Shown: positions 24,420 to 33,666, counted from the stretch's first letter. The stretch is 40,277 bases of DNA from an uncultured Oscillospiraceae bacterium (GCA_934597165.1 CAKTQP010000016.1:1-40277); one strand, 5' to 3'. Program-made: numbers and translations. The notes: generated from the letters alone by a model not told the origin.

Positions 24420-25438
24420 AACAGAAGAAAACCATTTTGAGTATTTTGTTCCTGGCCGTCCTCATGTTCGCCACCTATACCGTGCTGGCCCAGTGCGGCA
24501 AAGAGCTGGATTTCGGCCAGATGCTGCGGTTTATCCAGGCGGGCAAGCCCCTGCACTTTGCCTGCGCCCTGGTGTGTATGTGCCTGTTCGTGGTGCTGGA
24601 AGGGGTGAGCCTGCGGCGGATCAATCAGAAGCTGGGTTGGGACACCGGTTTCGGCCCCAACCTCATCTATTCCGCTGCCGACGTCTACTATTCCGCCATC
24701 ACCCCCTCCGCCGCCGGCGGTCAGCCCGCCTCGGGCTACTACATGGTGCGGGACGGTATCCCTCTCTCCGCCGCTACCTCCTCCCTGATGCTCAACATCG
24801 TCTGCTACACCGCCTCCCTGGACATCATCGGCGTGGTGGCTATGGCCACCAACTTCCCGCTGTTCCTGCGCATGGCGTGGCCGGTGCAGCTGCTCATTTT
24901 GCTGGGCATCGGCATCCAGTTTGTGCTGCTCATCTTCTTCCTGCTCTGTATGTTCAAGAGCGACCTGGTGCTTGGGATGTCCCGTGGGGTCATCCGGTTC
25001 CTGGGGAAGCTGCACCTGGTGCGGGATCCGGCGGCCAAGGAGGAGAAGATCCACCACACGGTGGAGCAGTACGCCCAGTGCGTGTCCCTGATGGCAGGGA
25101 GTCGGCGGCTATTTGCAGAGGTGCTGGCGCTGAACCTGGCGCAGCGGGTGGTGCAGCTGCTCATCACCTGCTTCGTCTGTACGGCGGTGCCCACCGGCCT
25201 GAACTTTGGGCAGGTGCTGGCGCGGCAGGCGTTCTGCCTCACCGGTTCCAATTCCATCCCGCTGCCCGGTTCCGTGGGCGCTTTTGAATATCTGTATATC
25301 GGGATCTTCGGTCTGGATATCGACCCCGGCGCGCTGCTTCCGTCCATGATGACGGCCCGGGGAATCTCTTACTATCTGTGCTTTGTGATCTGCGGGGTCA
25401 TGACCTGGCTCTACCACATTCGCACAGGGAAAAGGTGA
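24416..25438 (+). CDS. Flippase-like membrane protein (LPG synthase transmembrane-region family, UPF0104-like)
   Basis: A 340-residue integral membrane protein with about eight hydrophobic segments. It resembles the transmembrane flippase half of MprF (DVYYSAITPSAAGGQPASGYYM and PLPGSVGAFEYLYIGIFG are the family hallmarks, with the conserved P-GG and P-G-G-E patterns). It lacks the soluble aminoacyl-transferase half. It starts by ATGA overlap with the PAP2 gene behind AGGAG. In this operon, with pssA and psd, it may move phosphatidylethanolamine or a related lipid across the membrane (inference). Confidence 0.82.
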   Translation: MKQKKTILSILFLAVLMFATYTVLAQCGKELDFGQMLRFIQAGKPLHFACALVCMCLFVVLEGVSLRRINQKLGWDTGFGPNLIYSAADVYYSAITPSAAGGQPASGYYMVRDGIPLSAATSSLMLNIVCYTASLDIIGVVAMATNFPLFLRMAWPVQLLILLGIGIQFVLLIFFLLCMFKSDLVLGMSRGVIRFLGKLHLVRDPAAKEEKIHHTVEQYAQCVSLMAGSRRLFAEVLALNLAQRVVQLLITCFVCTAVPTGLNFGQVLARQAFCLTGSNSIPLPGSVGAFEYLYIGIFGLDIDPGALLPSMMTARGISYYLCFVICGVMTWLYHIRTGKR

Positions 25439-25444
25439 TCTATT

Positions 25445-26089
25445 ATGCTAGGTTATTATCATTACGGAGTCGTTCTTACATACCTGTCCCTGGTCAGCTC
25501 GGTCATCGGCATCTCCATGACCCTCAACGGCCGACACATCACCCTGGCCATCGTCTGCCTCATGGTCTCCGGCTGCCTGGATGCCTTTGACGGACGGGTA
25601 GCACGGACGCGAAAAAACGCCACCGACGAGGAGAAGTCCTTCGGCATCCAGATCGACTCCCTCTGTGACATGGTATGCTTCGGCGTCCTGCCCGCCTGCA
25701 TTGGCTTCGCCTGCGGGCTGAACAAGTGGTACCACATCGCCATTTTGGCGCTGTTCGTCCTGGCGGCGCTCATCCGGCTGGGCTACTACAACGTCATGGA
25801 GATGGCCCAGAAGAACGTGGACGAGAGCGGTCAGCGCTTCTTCCGCGGTCTGCCTGTCACCTCCATCGCCATCATCCTGCCCATCGTCTACGGCATCCTG
25901 CTCTACGCAAAACTGTTGCCTTGGGCGGGCATCATCCTGTCGGTGATGTTCCTGGCGGTGGGCTTCGGCTACGTCAGCCAGCTGCGCATCAAGAAACCCA
26001 CCCTGGCGGGGAACATCCTCATGATCGTCTTCGGCGCCTGCATCATGGCGGCCATCTTGGTGTTCCGCTACGTCATCCTGAAGAGGTAA
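25445..26089 (+). CDS. pssA: CDP-diacylglycerol--serine O-phosphatidyltransferase
   Basis: A 214-residue membrane enzyme with about six hydrophobic segments. The CDP-alcohol phosphotransferase motif D-x2-DG-x2-AR-(n)-G-x3-D-x3-D is complete: DAFDGRVAR, then FGIQIDSLCD. Members of this family next to psd are PssA, which makes phosphatidylserine from CDP-diacylglycerol and serine. The gene lies 6 bp after the flippase-like gene and 4 bp before psd, so substrate and product enzymes are encoded together. Confidence 0.9.
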   Translation: MLGYYHYGVVLTYLSLVSSVIGISMTLNGRHITLAIVCLMVSGCLDAFDGRVARTRKNATDEEKSFGIQIDSLCDMVCFGVLPACIGFACGLNKWYHIAILALFVLAALIRLGYYNVMEMAQKNVDESGQRFFRGLPVTSIAIILPIVYGILLYAKLLPWAGIILSVMFLAVGFGYVSQLRIKKPTLAGNILMIVFGACIMAAILVFRYVILKR

Positions 26090-26093
26090 TCTT

Positions 26094-26924
26094 ATGGAAG
26101 AAAAGCAGGGCAAGCTACTACCATTTTTATATGAAACAGCCCCCGGACGGTTCCTCCTGCGGGGTCTGACCCACCCGGCGATCTCCAAAATCGCCGGGGC
26201 TTTTCTGGATACACGAGCCTCTACCGTGCTCATCAAGTCCTACGCCCAGAAATACCACATCGACCTGTCCCTCTATGAGCCGGTGCAATACCGCTCCTTC
26301 AACCAGTTCTTCACTCGGAAGATCAAGCCGGAACACCGCCCCTTCGCCATGGGCGAGCACGACCTGCCCAGCCCCTGCGACGGCAAGCTCACCGTCTTTC
26401 CCATCACTCCGGACGTCCAGTTCACCGTGAAAGGCCAGACCTACACCCTGGGCACCCTGCTCCGGGACGAGACGTTAGCAGCCCAGTTCGAGGGCGGCTA
26501 CTGCTTCATCTTCCGCCTCACCGTGGACGACTACCACCGCTACCACTACCTAGACAGCGGCACCAAAGGGGAGAACATCTACCTCCCCGGCAAGCTCCAT
26601 ACCGTCCGTCCCATCGCCCTCCTGAACCGTCCCGTGTTCTGCGAGAACAGCCGGGAATATACCGTCCTGCACACCGACCACTTCGGCACGGTGGTGCAGG
26701 TGGAGGTGGGCGCCCTCATGGTGGGGCGCATCTGCAACCTCCACGGCGCAGGTCCCATCCAGCGTGGGGAAGAGAAGGGACGCTTCGAGTTCGGCGGCTC
26801 CACCGTTATCACCCTGTTCCAGAAGGACACCGTCCAGCCTGACCCGTCCCTGCTCACCCGCACTGCGGCCGACCAGGAGACGCCCGTTCAGTGCGGGGCG
26901 GTCATCGGACATACTATGACATAA
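26094..26924 (+). CDS. psd: Phosphatidylserine decarboxylase
   Basis: A 276-residue pyruvoyl enzyme. The self-cleavage site is Gly-Ser-Thr in FEFGGSTVITLF, with Ser236 becoming the pyruvoyl group, giving a beta chain of about 235 and an alpha chain of about 41 residues. The VDDYHRYHY segment supplies the conserved His. PSPCDGKL is also typical. It converts phosphatidylserine to phosphatidylethanolamine at the membrane. It is the last gene of the operon and is followed by a terminator. Confidence 0.95.
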   Translation: MEEKQGKLLPFLYETAPGRFLLRGLTHPAISKIAGAFLDTRASTVLIKSYAQKYHIDLSLYEPVQYRSFNQFFTRKIKPEHRPFAMGEHDLPSPCDGKLTVFPITPDVQFTVKGQTYTLGTLLRDETLAAQFEGGYCFIFRLTVDDYHRYHYLDSGTKGENIYLPGKLHTVRPIALLNRPVFCENSREYTVLHTDHFGTVVQVEVGALMVGRICNLHGAGPIQRGEEKGRFEFGGSTVITLFQKDTVQPDPSLLTRTAADQETPVQCGAVIGHTMT

Positions 26925-26931
26925 ATTAAGG

Positions 26932-26962
26932 AACCCCTTCGGCCAGAGCCGAAGGGGTTTTT
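26932..26962 (+). terminator. Terminator of the phospholipid operon
   Basis: Perfect 12-bp stem (AACCCCTTCGGC / GCCGAAGGGGTT), four-base loop, T run; 7 bp after the psd stop. Confidence 0.92.
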
Positions 26963-26968
26963 CACGAC

Positions 26969-27002
26969 AAAAACAGGCCGATACCCGTTGGTATCGGCCT
27001 GT
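26969..27002 (-). terminator. Terminator of cstA
   Basis: Perfect 13-bp stem (ACAGGCCGATACC / GGTATCGGCCTGT), four-base loop, with TTTTT following on the minus strand. Confidence 0.9.
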
Positions 27003-27034
27003 CGTTTATGCAATCATCGGACGTGCAACTCAGC

Positions 27035-28783
27035 TTATGCAGCCTGCTTCTCGCTCTTCTGCTTTGCCAAGGTCTTGACGCCCTCGATGGTCAGGATGAT
27101 GGCCAGGATGACCAGCAGCAGACCCAGGATAGCCTTGACGTATGCGCCCCAGTCAGCACCGCCGGCGACGATGAGACCGAACTGAGACTTGATGGTGATG
27201 ATGAGGGAAGTGATGGTGACCACCAGCATGAAGGCCATGGGCAGCAGGAACATCTTGTTGTTCTTGCCCACGTTGCCCAGCCATGCAGCCACAGCCAGCA
27301 GACCCAGAGCGGCCAGCAGCTGGTTGGCAGCACCGAACAGACCCCAGATCTTCTCATAGCCGTTCAGACCCAGGAAGATGCCCAGGAAGACGGTGATGAG
27401 GGTGGAGACGTACTTGTTGGTCAGGACCTTCTTGTAACCGGTCACGGTGTCTTCGGTCTCACCAGGAGCCAGCCAGAATTCCTGGAACATGTAACGAGCC
27501 AGACGAGTAGCGGTATCCAGGGAGGTCAGGCAGAAGGCGGAGACAGCCAGGACCAGCAGGGAGGAGACGGTGGTGACGACGCCCTCGGAGGTGAAGCCGG
27601 GGATGGTGCCGACCATCTGAGCGATGCCGGTGGCGAAGACGGTGGTGGGAGTGGTGATCTCACCGGAGGAATACTGTGCCCAGACATAGCCCACTGCGCA
27701 CAGGGAGACGATAGCCAGAGCGGATTCGATCAGCATAGCGCCGTAAGCGATGGGCTTTGCGTCCTTTTCGTTGTCCAGCTGCTTTGCGGTGGTGCCGGAG
27801 GAGACCAGGGAGTGGAAACCAGAGATAGCACCGCAGGCGATGGTGACGAACAGGGCGGGGAAGATGGGGCCATAGACTTCGCTGTAGCCGGTGGTGAATG
27901 CGGGGATGTCCATGTTGCCGTGCTGGGGGCTGAAGATGGCGGAGCCCAGGACACCCAGGACAGCGATGATCATCATGCCGTAGAGCAGGAAGGAGGACAG
28001 GTAGTCACGGGGCTGGAGCAAGATCCAGACCGGGGTGACGGAAGCGACTGCGATGTACACACCACAGATGAGCATCCAGGTGGTGTAGGTCAAAACCAGG
28101 GGATGGAAATTCAGGCCGATGGCCAGGCAGATGACGATGGCGATGACGCCCACGATGCTGGCGATGCCCAGAGGAGCGTTGCGGCGATAGACCAGGAAAC
28201 CGAAGATGACGGCCAGGACGATGAACAGGATGGAGATCATGGCCACGGACGCATGGGAGCTGGTCTGAGCGGCTGCCATTTCCGCAGTGATGTTCTTAGC
28301 GGGATCGGCAACGACCTTGCAGAAGGTGTTGGCAACGATAGAAGCGAAAGCTGCCACGACCAGGACCAGGGTCAGATAAGCGAATACGTTGAAGAGCTTC
28401 TTGGCGCGGGGGCCGATGTTGGTGGAGATGACCTCACCAATGGACTGACCCTTGTGGCGGACAGAGGCGAACAGAGCGCCGAAGTCATGGACGCCGCCGA
28501 AGAAGATGCCGCCGATGAGGACCCACAGCAGAACGGGGACCCAGCCGAACACAGCAGCCTGGATGGGGCCGTTGATGGGGCCGGCGCCGGCGATGGAGGA
28601 AAAATGATGACCCATCAGAACGGGAGCCTTCGCGGGGCAGTAGTCCACGCCGTCTTCCAGTTCGTGAGAGGGGGTCTTGGTGGTGTCTTCCACACCCCAC
28701 TGCTTGGCCAGCCAGCCGCCATAGAAGATATAGCCGCAGACCAGGATAGCCAAACCGATGATCAGAATAATTGCACCATTCAT
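27035..28783 (-). CDS. cstA: Carbon starvation protein A family transporter
   Basis: A 582-residue membrane protein with about 14-16 hydrophobic segments. The family hallmark HHFSSIAGAGPINGP is present near residue 60, with SGTTAKQLDNEKDAKPIAYG and SLDTATRLARYMFQE further on. Members import peptides or pyruvate when carbon is short (family knowledge). The codon bias is strong, suggesting high expression. It lies 31 bp downstream of an unrecognised gene on the same strand, and the two share a long leader with inverted repeats. Its own ribosome binding site, GAAGGAG, is a little distant from the ATG. Confidence 0.94.
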   Translation of the reverse strand: MNGAIILIIGLAILVCGYIFYGGWLAKQWGVEDTTKTPSHELEDGVDYCPAKAPVLMGHHFSSIAGAGPINGPIQAAVFGWVPVLLWVLIGGIFFGGVHDFGALFASVRHKGQSIGEVISTNIGPRAKKLFNVFAYLTLVLVVAAFASIVANTFCKVVADPAKNITAEMAAAQTSSHASVAMISILFIVLAVIFGFLVYRRNAPLGIASIVGVIAIVICLAIGLNFHPLVLTYTTWMLICGVYIAVASVTPVWILLQPRDYLSSFLLYGMMIIAVLGVLGSAIFSPQHGNMDIPAFTTGYSEVYGPIFPALFVTIACGAISGFHSLVSSGTTAKQLDNEKDAKPIAYGAMLIESALAIVSLCAVGYVWAQYSSGEITTPTTVFATGIAQMVGTIPGFTSEGVVTTVSSLLVLAVSAFCLTSLDTATRLARYMFQEFWLAPGETEDTVTGYKKVLTNKYVSTLITVFLGIFLGLNGYEKIWGLFGAANQLLAALGLLAVAAWLGNVGKNNKMFLLPMAFMLVVTITSLIITIKSQFGLIVAGGADWGAYVKAILGLLLVILAIILTIEGVKTLAKQKSEKQAA

Positions 28784-28814
28784 AAGAATTTAGCACACTC
28801 CTTCTCTTTTCAAT

Positions 28815-29360
28815 TTACTTCCATTTGAACTTACGCTTTTTCACTTTCTCGGGGAAAAGCAAACTTTTCAAAAACTCCACTGTCTTCCGGCCGTCGGAAT
28901 TCCCAGCCACCACGGGTTCCATCCCAACCCCGATCATGGCCGTGTGGACTTCCATCCAGCCTTTCAGTGAAAATTGAAAACTTTTTCGTATGCGGCACCG
29001 CTTGACCTTTTTCATGGCCTCCTCGGTATAGGTGTCGCAGAGGAACAGGGCAACGATATAGCTGCTCATGTGGTTCTTGTCCGGGTGGATGTGCTCCATC
29101 CCCCGTTCGTAGGCCAGTTGGATGCACTGGTCAAACACTTCCTCCGTCAGATGAGGGACGGAGAAGAAGTACACGTACTCATTGTTGTCCGTGGCCCACA
29201 GCTCCGCCTTTTTGGACAGGACGTACTTGGTGCCGTGGACGTGGAAGAAGGCAGTGGCCACCAGCGGCTCCTGTGCCTCCATCGGTTCTACGTCGTAGTA
29301 GGCGGCGTAGGAACGCAGCAGACGGGGTAATAACGTGTCACGGGTTGCTGCATGGTTCAC
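28815..29360 (-). CDS. Conserved-looking hypothetical protein upstream of cstA
   Basis: A 181-residue soluble protein that I do not recognise with confidence. The GTG start has GGGAGGAA 8 bp before it. It has an N-terminal helical part, then an alternating strand pattern (VATAFFHVHGTKYVLSKKAELWA, EYVYFFSVPHL) and a strongly basic C-terminus (RCRIRKSF, and KVKKRKFKWK at the end). There is no signal peptide or membrane segment. Co-transcription with cstA (31-bp gap, shared leader) suggests a role in controlling or responding to the transporter, or in nucleic-acid or membrane-surface binding through the basic tail. That is inference only. Confidence 0.75.
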   Translation of the reverse strand: MNHAATRDTLLPRLLRSYAAYYDVEPMEAQEPLVATAFFHVHGTKYVLSKKAELWATDNNEYVYFFSVPHLTEEVFDQCIQLAYERGMEHIHPDKNHMSSYIVALFLCDTYTEEAMKKVKRCRIRKSFQFSLKGWMEVHTAMIGVGMEPVVAGNSDGRKTVEFLKSLLFPEKVKKRKFKWK

Positions 29361-29414
29361 GGCGGTTCCTCCCTAGCTTATAACGGAAATGTGAGGGGTT
29401 CTGTACTGGACTCT

Positions 29415-29442
29415 AGTTTAGCACGCTCGCAAAAAGATGCAA
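29415..29442 (-). promoter_or_regulatory. Proximal promoter of the cstA operon
   Basis: Minus strand TTGCAT (29437-29442), 16-bp spacer, TAAACT (29415-29420) with an extended TGC. It would give a leader of about 50 nt. Confidence 0.5.
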
Positions 29443-29518
29443 GGGGTGAAAAAAAGGAAGGAAAGGGTGCAAAACGGAGAAATATGAACAAATAGTGAAT
29501 GAATGAGATGCAAATGAT

Positions 29519-29547
29519 GAAAATCCGCGGATTTTCCCAATGGAAAA
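29519..29547. promoter_or_regulatory. Overlapping inverted repeats in the cstA leader/promoter region
   Basis: A perfect 18-bp palindrome GAAAATCCGCGGATTTTC (29519-29536) shares its right arm with a second inverted repeat, TTTTCC-CAAT-GGAAAA (29532-29547). As DNA it could be an operator for a dimeric regulator. As RNA the two hairpins exclude each other. It lies between the distal and proximal promoters. The rest of 29361-29687 is AT-rich and gene-free. Confidence 0.5.
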
Positions 29548-29592
29548 GAAGTTTTTGTGCAGATTCCACAAAAATGAATCGAAAAATTCAGG

Positions 29593-29621
29593 ATTATAGG
29601 CGTCCACATGTTGCACAACAA
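29593..29621 (-). promoter_or_regulatory. Distal promoter of the cstA operon
   Basis: Minus strand TTGTTG (29616-29621), 17-bp spacer, TATAAT (29593-29598). It would give a leader of about 225 nt containing the overlapping inverted repeats. Confidence 0.5.
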
Positions 29622-29687
29622 CGAAAAATGGAATGTACGCCAGGGAAAAGCAGTTCTGGAAGAAAGCACCCCGCCTGCCCATCCCGC

Positions 29688-29718
29688 AAAAACACCCGTC
29701 CCAAATAGGAACGGGTGT
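29688..29718 (-). terminator. Terminator of the malQ-glgP operon
   Basis: ACACCCGTTCC pairs with GGACGGGTGT (one unpaired A) and is followed by TTTTT on the minus strand, about 35 bp after the glgP stop. Confidence 0.8.
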
Positions 29719-29753
29719 CGTTATGCATAACTGATTGCATACTTATACCTTTT

Positions 29754-32075
29754 TTATATATGCCAGATGTCCTCCGCATACTGCCGCACCGTCCGGTCGG
29801 AGGAGAACGTCCCAGCGGCGGCGATATTCTTGAGGCACTTCCGCCCGAAGCCCAGCCGATCTTGATAGTCCCGGTTGGCCCGGAGCTTGGCGTCCAGGTA
29901 GCTGGCAAAATCCTTCAGCAGGAAGTAGTGATCCGCCTTGTGCCAGCTGGCACCGTCCAGCAGCGCTCCGTGCAGCTCGGCAAGCCCTGCGTCGCTCTCG
30001 ATGGTGCCGTCCACCAACGTGTCTACCACCCGCCGCAGCAGGGGATTGCTGTCGTACAATTCCCGGGGCTGATAGCTGTCCCGGATGGACTCCAGCTCTT
30101 CCACCGTGGAGCCGAAGATATAGTTGTTCTCCATGCCTGCCTGCTGGACAATCTCCACGTTGGCGCCGTCCAACGTCCCCAGGGTCACCGCACCGTTGAG
30201 CATCAGCTTCATGTTGCCGGTGCCGGAGGCTTCAGTGCCGGCGGGGGAGATCTGTTCGGAGATGTCGGCGGCGGGGATAATTTGTTCTGCATAGGAACAG
30301 TTATAATTCTGAACGAACAGCACCTGCAATTTCCCATGCATGGCCGGGTCGCTGTTGATGAGCCGGGCGATGCGGTTGATATACCGGATGACCGCCTTGG
30401 CACGGTCGTAGCCGGGGGCGGCCTTCGCGCCGAACAGGAAGGCGGTGGGGGTGAAGTCGGGCAGGTTGCCTGCCTTCAGCTCGAAGTAGATGGCCATGAT
30501 GGACAGGGCGTTCAAAAGCTGCCGCTTGTACTCGTGGAGGCGCTTCACCTGCACGTCGAACAGGAAGTGAGGCGCTAACACCACGTGCTCCCGCTTCCAA
30601 ATCTGGTCGCACAGCTGCTGCTTCTTCACCAGCTTCACCCGGTTGAACCGAGTCACCAGGTCGTCGTCAATCTTGTCCTTCAGCTCCGCCAGTCGGTCTA
30701 AATCGGTCAGGAAGCCGTCGCCAATCTCCGACTGGATGAGCGCCGTCAGCTCCGGATTGCTCAGCCCCAGCCAGCGGCGAGGGGTGATGCCGTTGGTCTT
30801 GTTCTGGAACCGCTCCGGATAGCAGGCGTACCAGTCCCGGAACAGGTCGCGCTTGAGCAGTTCCGAGTGGATTTGGGCGACGCCGTTGACGGAGGAGGAC
30901 ACGTACACGGACAGGTTGGCCATGTGGGCGGTGTTGTCCTTTAAGATGAACAGGTTCCGGTCTGGGTGTTCCGCTTTCAGACGAGCGTCGATGCGCTCCA
31001 GAATGGAACAAATCTCCGGCACCACCGACCGCAGCAGCTCCATGTCCCACTTCTCCAGCGCCTCGCCCATCACCGTGTGGTTGGTGTAGGAGAACACCTG
31101 CCGGGTAATTTCGAAAGCAGTGTCAAAGGACAGCCCACGCTCCATCAGCAGCCGCATCAGTTCGGGGATGGACAGGGCGGGGTGGGTGTCGTTGAGCTGG
31201 ATGGCACAGAAGGCGGCCAGGTTCTCCCAGTTGTCCCCGTGAGCGGCCTGGTAGCTCCGCAGGATGTCCTGGAGGGACGCGGAGGACAGGACGTACTGCT
31301 GCTTGATGCGCAGCCGCTTGCCCTCCCAGGTGGTGTCGTTGGGGTAGAGCACCCGAGTGATGTTCTCAGCGGCGTTCTTCTCTGCCAGCGCCTGGTAGTA
31401 GTCCTGGGCGTTGAACGCCTCAAAGTCCAGCTCATGGACTGCCTCGCACTGCCACAGCCGCAGGGTGCCGATGTTGTCGTTGCCATAGCCGATGATGGGC
31501 ATGTCGTAGGGGACGGCGATGACGGTCTGGTCGGCGAAGGTGACCCGCACGGCGTGTTTGTCCCGGCGATAGCTCCAGGGGTCGCCGAAGTGGGTCCAGT
31601 CGTCGATCATCTCCTTCTGGGCGTCGTCCTCAAAGCGCTGCTTGAACAGCCCGAACCGATAGCGCAGCCCGTAGCCGGACAGGGGGATGTTCAGGGTAGC
31701 GGCGCTGTCCAAAAAACACGCCGCCAGCCGTCCCAGGCCGCCGTTGCCCAGCGCGGCGTCCTCCACCTCCTCCAGCATGGCCAGGTCAACGCCACGCTGG
31801 GCGAAGGCGGTGCGCATCTCTTCCAGGATGCCCAGGTTGTAGAGGTTGCTGTAGATGAGCCGCCCCATCAGGTACTCGGCGGAGAAATAATACGCCTTGC
31901 GCAGCGGCGCACGCCGCCTCCGGCAGGCGCTCCACTGCTCGGTGATGGACAGCATCACCGCTTCCCCCAGACAGTCGTGGAGGCGGGCGGCGTTGGTCTC
32001 CATCAGACTCTCGTCGTGACGGCATTTGAGGATGGTCTCAGTGGTGTGGATGATGCGGTTGACGATTTCATTCAT
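29754..32075 (-). CDS. glgP: Glycogen/maltodextrin phosphorylase
   Basis: A 773-residue PLP enzyme of the GT35 family, close to the usual size. The PLP-lysine region reads EASGTGNMKLMLNGAVTLGT, and AALGNGGLGRLAACFLDS, WEGKRLRIKQQY, NDTHPALSIPELMR and KRLHEYKRQLLN are family landmarks. It releases glucose-1-phosphate from the ends of alpha-1,4-glucans. The ATG at 32075 follows AGGAGC; an upstream in-frame extension lies wholly in malQ and is rejected. It overlaps the end of malQ by 8 bp, so the two are translated in a coupled way. Confidence 0.96.
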   Translation of the reverse strand: MNEIVNRIIHTTETILKCRHDESLMETNAARLHDCLGEAVMLSITEQWSACRRRRAPLRKAYYFSAEYLMGRLIYSNLYNLGILEEMRTAFAQRGVDLAMLEEVEDAALGNGGLGRLAACFLDSAATLNIPLSGYGLRYRFGLFKQRFEDDAQKEMIDDWTHFGDPWSYRRDKHAVRVTFADQTVIAVPYDMPIIGYGNDNIGTLRLWQCEAVHELDFEAFNAQDYYQALAEKNAAENITRVLYPNDTTWEGKRLRIKQQYVLSSASLQDILRSYQAAHGDNWENLAAFCAIQLNDTHPALSIPELMRLLMERGLSFDTAFEITRQVFSYTNHTVMGEALEKWDMELLRSVVPEICSILERIDARLKAEHPDRNLFILKDNTAHMANLSVYVSSSVNGVAQIHSELLKRDLFRDWYACYPERFQNKTNGITPRRWLGLSNPELTALIQSEIGDGFLTDLDRLAELKDKIDDDLVTRFNRVKLVKKQQLCDQIWKREHVVLAPHFLFDVQVKRLHEYKRQLLNALSIMAIYFELKAGNLPDFTPTAFLFGAKAAPGYDRAKAVIRYINRIARLINSDPAMHGKLQVLFVQNYNCSYAEQIIPAADISEQISPAGTEASGTGNMKLMLNGAVTLGTLDGANVEIVQQAGMENNYIFGSTVEELESIRDSYQPRELYDSNPLLRRVVDTLVDGTIESDAGLAELHGALLDGASWHKADHYFLLKDFASYLDAKLRANRDYQDRLGFGRKCLKNIAAAGTFSSDRTVRQYAEDIWHI

Positions 32076-33588
32076 AGACAGTTCGCTCCTGAGTCTCGTA
32101 GTCGGGCAGACGACCGGCCTCTTCCGCCAGCGTCCGCAGGGTATGGGCAAGGGTGGGGGTCAGCTGTTCCGACGTGACCCGCCACCGCCAGTTTTCCGGT
32201 TTCAGCGTCCCCGGCTCGTTCATCCGGGCGTCCCCGCCCAGCCCCAGATAGTCCTGCATCTGGGCGATGAACAGATCAGCCTTGGACGCCAACCCTCGGC
32301 GCAGCAGGTTCCGCGCCAGGTCATCCTGCCGGGACAGGTGTAGGTAGTCCCGGGCGTAGTCGGTCACCGCCCCGTCGCTCTCCTGGCACCATTGTGGCAG
32401 GGTGGCGTTGTCGTGGGTGCCGGTGTAGCACACGCAGTTGCGAGGGTAGCGGTGGGGCAGATAAGCGCTCTCCTCACCGGGGTCGAAGGCAAATTCCAGC
32501 ACCTTCATGCCAGGGAACCCCGATTCCCGCACCAGTTCCAGCACATCCTCCGTCAAAAACCCCAAGTCCTCCGCCACAAACGCCAGGTCAGGGAAGTGGC
32601 TCCGGATGGCGTCGATGAGCGCCTTCCCCGGCCCCTTCACCCAGCGACCGTTCTTGGCGGTGTCGCTGTCAGCCGGGATGGCCCAGTAGCTCTCGATGCC
32701 CCGAAAATGGTCGATGCGGATGACGTCAAAGAGCCGCCCCGCCGCCCCGATGCGCCGCAGCCACCAGGAAAACCCGTCCCGCTCCATGGCGTCCCAGTCG
32801 TAGATGGGGTTGCCCCAGTATTGCCCATCGACGCTGAACCCATCCGGCGGACAGCCTGCCACACAGGTGGGACGCCCATGGGCGTCCACTTGGAACTGCT
32901 CCGGACGGCACCAGAAATCGGCGGAGTCCAGGGGGACGTAAATGGGGATGTCTCCCATCAGTGTGACGCCCTTTTGGCGGGTGTATGCACGGAACCGGTG
33001 CCACTGACGGTAAAATTGGTACTGCAAGAACTGGTGGAACCGGATGTCCTCCGCCAGTGTCTCACGAGCCCACGCCAGCGCCTCCGGCTCCCGCCGTTGG
33101 AATTCCGACGGCCACTCCGTCCAAGCGCCGCCGCCGAAGTGCCCCTTCAGCGCCAGGAACAGGGCGTAGTCCTCCAGCCAGTCAGATTCGGCGTCGCAGA
33201 ACGCCCCAAAATCCGCCGCCGGAGCCACCCGGAACCGTTCATACGCCTTCCGCAGAACGGGCAGTCGCTGCCGGTACAGCAGCGCAAAATCCACCTGGTC
33301 GGCACGCTCGCCCCAGTTCACTGCGTCCACTTCCGCTTGGGTCAGCAGACCGTCACCAATCAGGAAATCCAGGTCGATGAGATAAGGATTCCCGGCAAAG
33401 GTGGAGAAGGACTGATAGGGCGAGTCCCCGTACCCGGTGGGGCCGATGGGGAGCACCTGCCAGCAGGACTGACCGGCGTCCCGGAGGAAGTCCACAAAGT
33501 CGTAGGCCGCCTGCCCCAGTGTGCCGATGCCATAGGGGGACGGGAGGGAGGTCAGGTGGAGCAGGATACCGCAGGAGGGGTGGTTCAT
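32068..33588 (-). CDS. malQ: 4-alpha-glucanotransferase (amylomaltase)
   Basis: A 506-residue GH77 enzyme. It begins with the typical GILLHLTSLPSPYGIGTLG segment and contains GDIPIYVPLDSADFW, VIRIDHFRGIESYWAIP with the nucleophile Asp, AEDLGFLTEDV with the acid/base Glu and YTGTHDNATLPQW. It transfers glucan segments between chains, making short dextrins usable by the phosphorylase next to it. The second of two in-frame ATGs (33588) is chosen because AAAGGA is 9 bp upstream of it. Confidence 0.95.
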   Translation of the reverse strand: MNHPSCGILLHLTSLPSPYGIGTLGQAAYDFVDFLRDAGQSCWQVLPIGPTGYGDSPYQSFSTFAGNPYLIDLDFLIGDGLLTQAEVDAVNWGERADQVDFALLYRQRLPVLRKAYERFRVAPAADFGAFCDAESDWLEDYALFLALKGHFGGGAWTEWPSEFQRREPEALAWARETLAEDIRFHQFLQYQFYRQWHRFRAYTRQKGVTLMGDIPIYVPLDSADFWCRPEQFQVDAHGRPTCVAGCPPDGFSVDGQYWGNPIYDWDAMERDGFSWWLRRIGAAGRLFDVIRIDHFRGIESYWAIPADSDTAKNGRWVKGPGKALIDAIRSHFPDLAFVAEDLGFLTEDVLELVRESGFPGMKVLEFAFDPGEESAYLPHRYPRNCVCYTGTHDNATLPQWCQESDGAVTDYARDYLHLSRQDDLARNLLRRGLASKADLFIAQMQDYLGLGGDARMNEPGTLKPENWRWRVTSEQLTPTLAHTLRTLAEEAGRLPDYETQERTVYE

Positions 33589-33666
33589 AGGCAACATTCC
33601 TTTGCAACATATGGCGGGACCACGCAGATGGTTCCGGCCGGGGAAAAACGGTGGAAATTAACATTC

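Noticed and set aside
27008..28828. 606-codon open frame on the plus strand opposite cstA
   Set aside because: Low-complexity Asp/Gly/His/Gln-rich translation typical of the antisense of a GC-rich membrane protein gene; cstA is clearly the real gene. The same holds for long antisense frames at 13839-15497, 33651-35387, 4630-6012 and 8962-10587.
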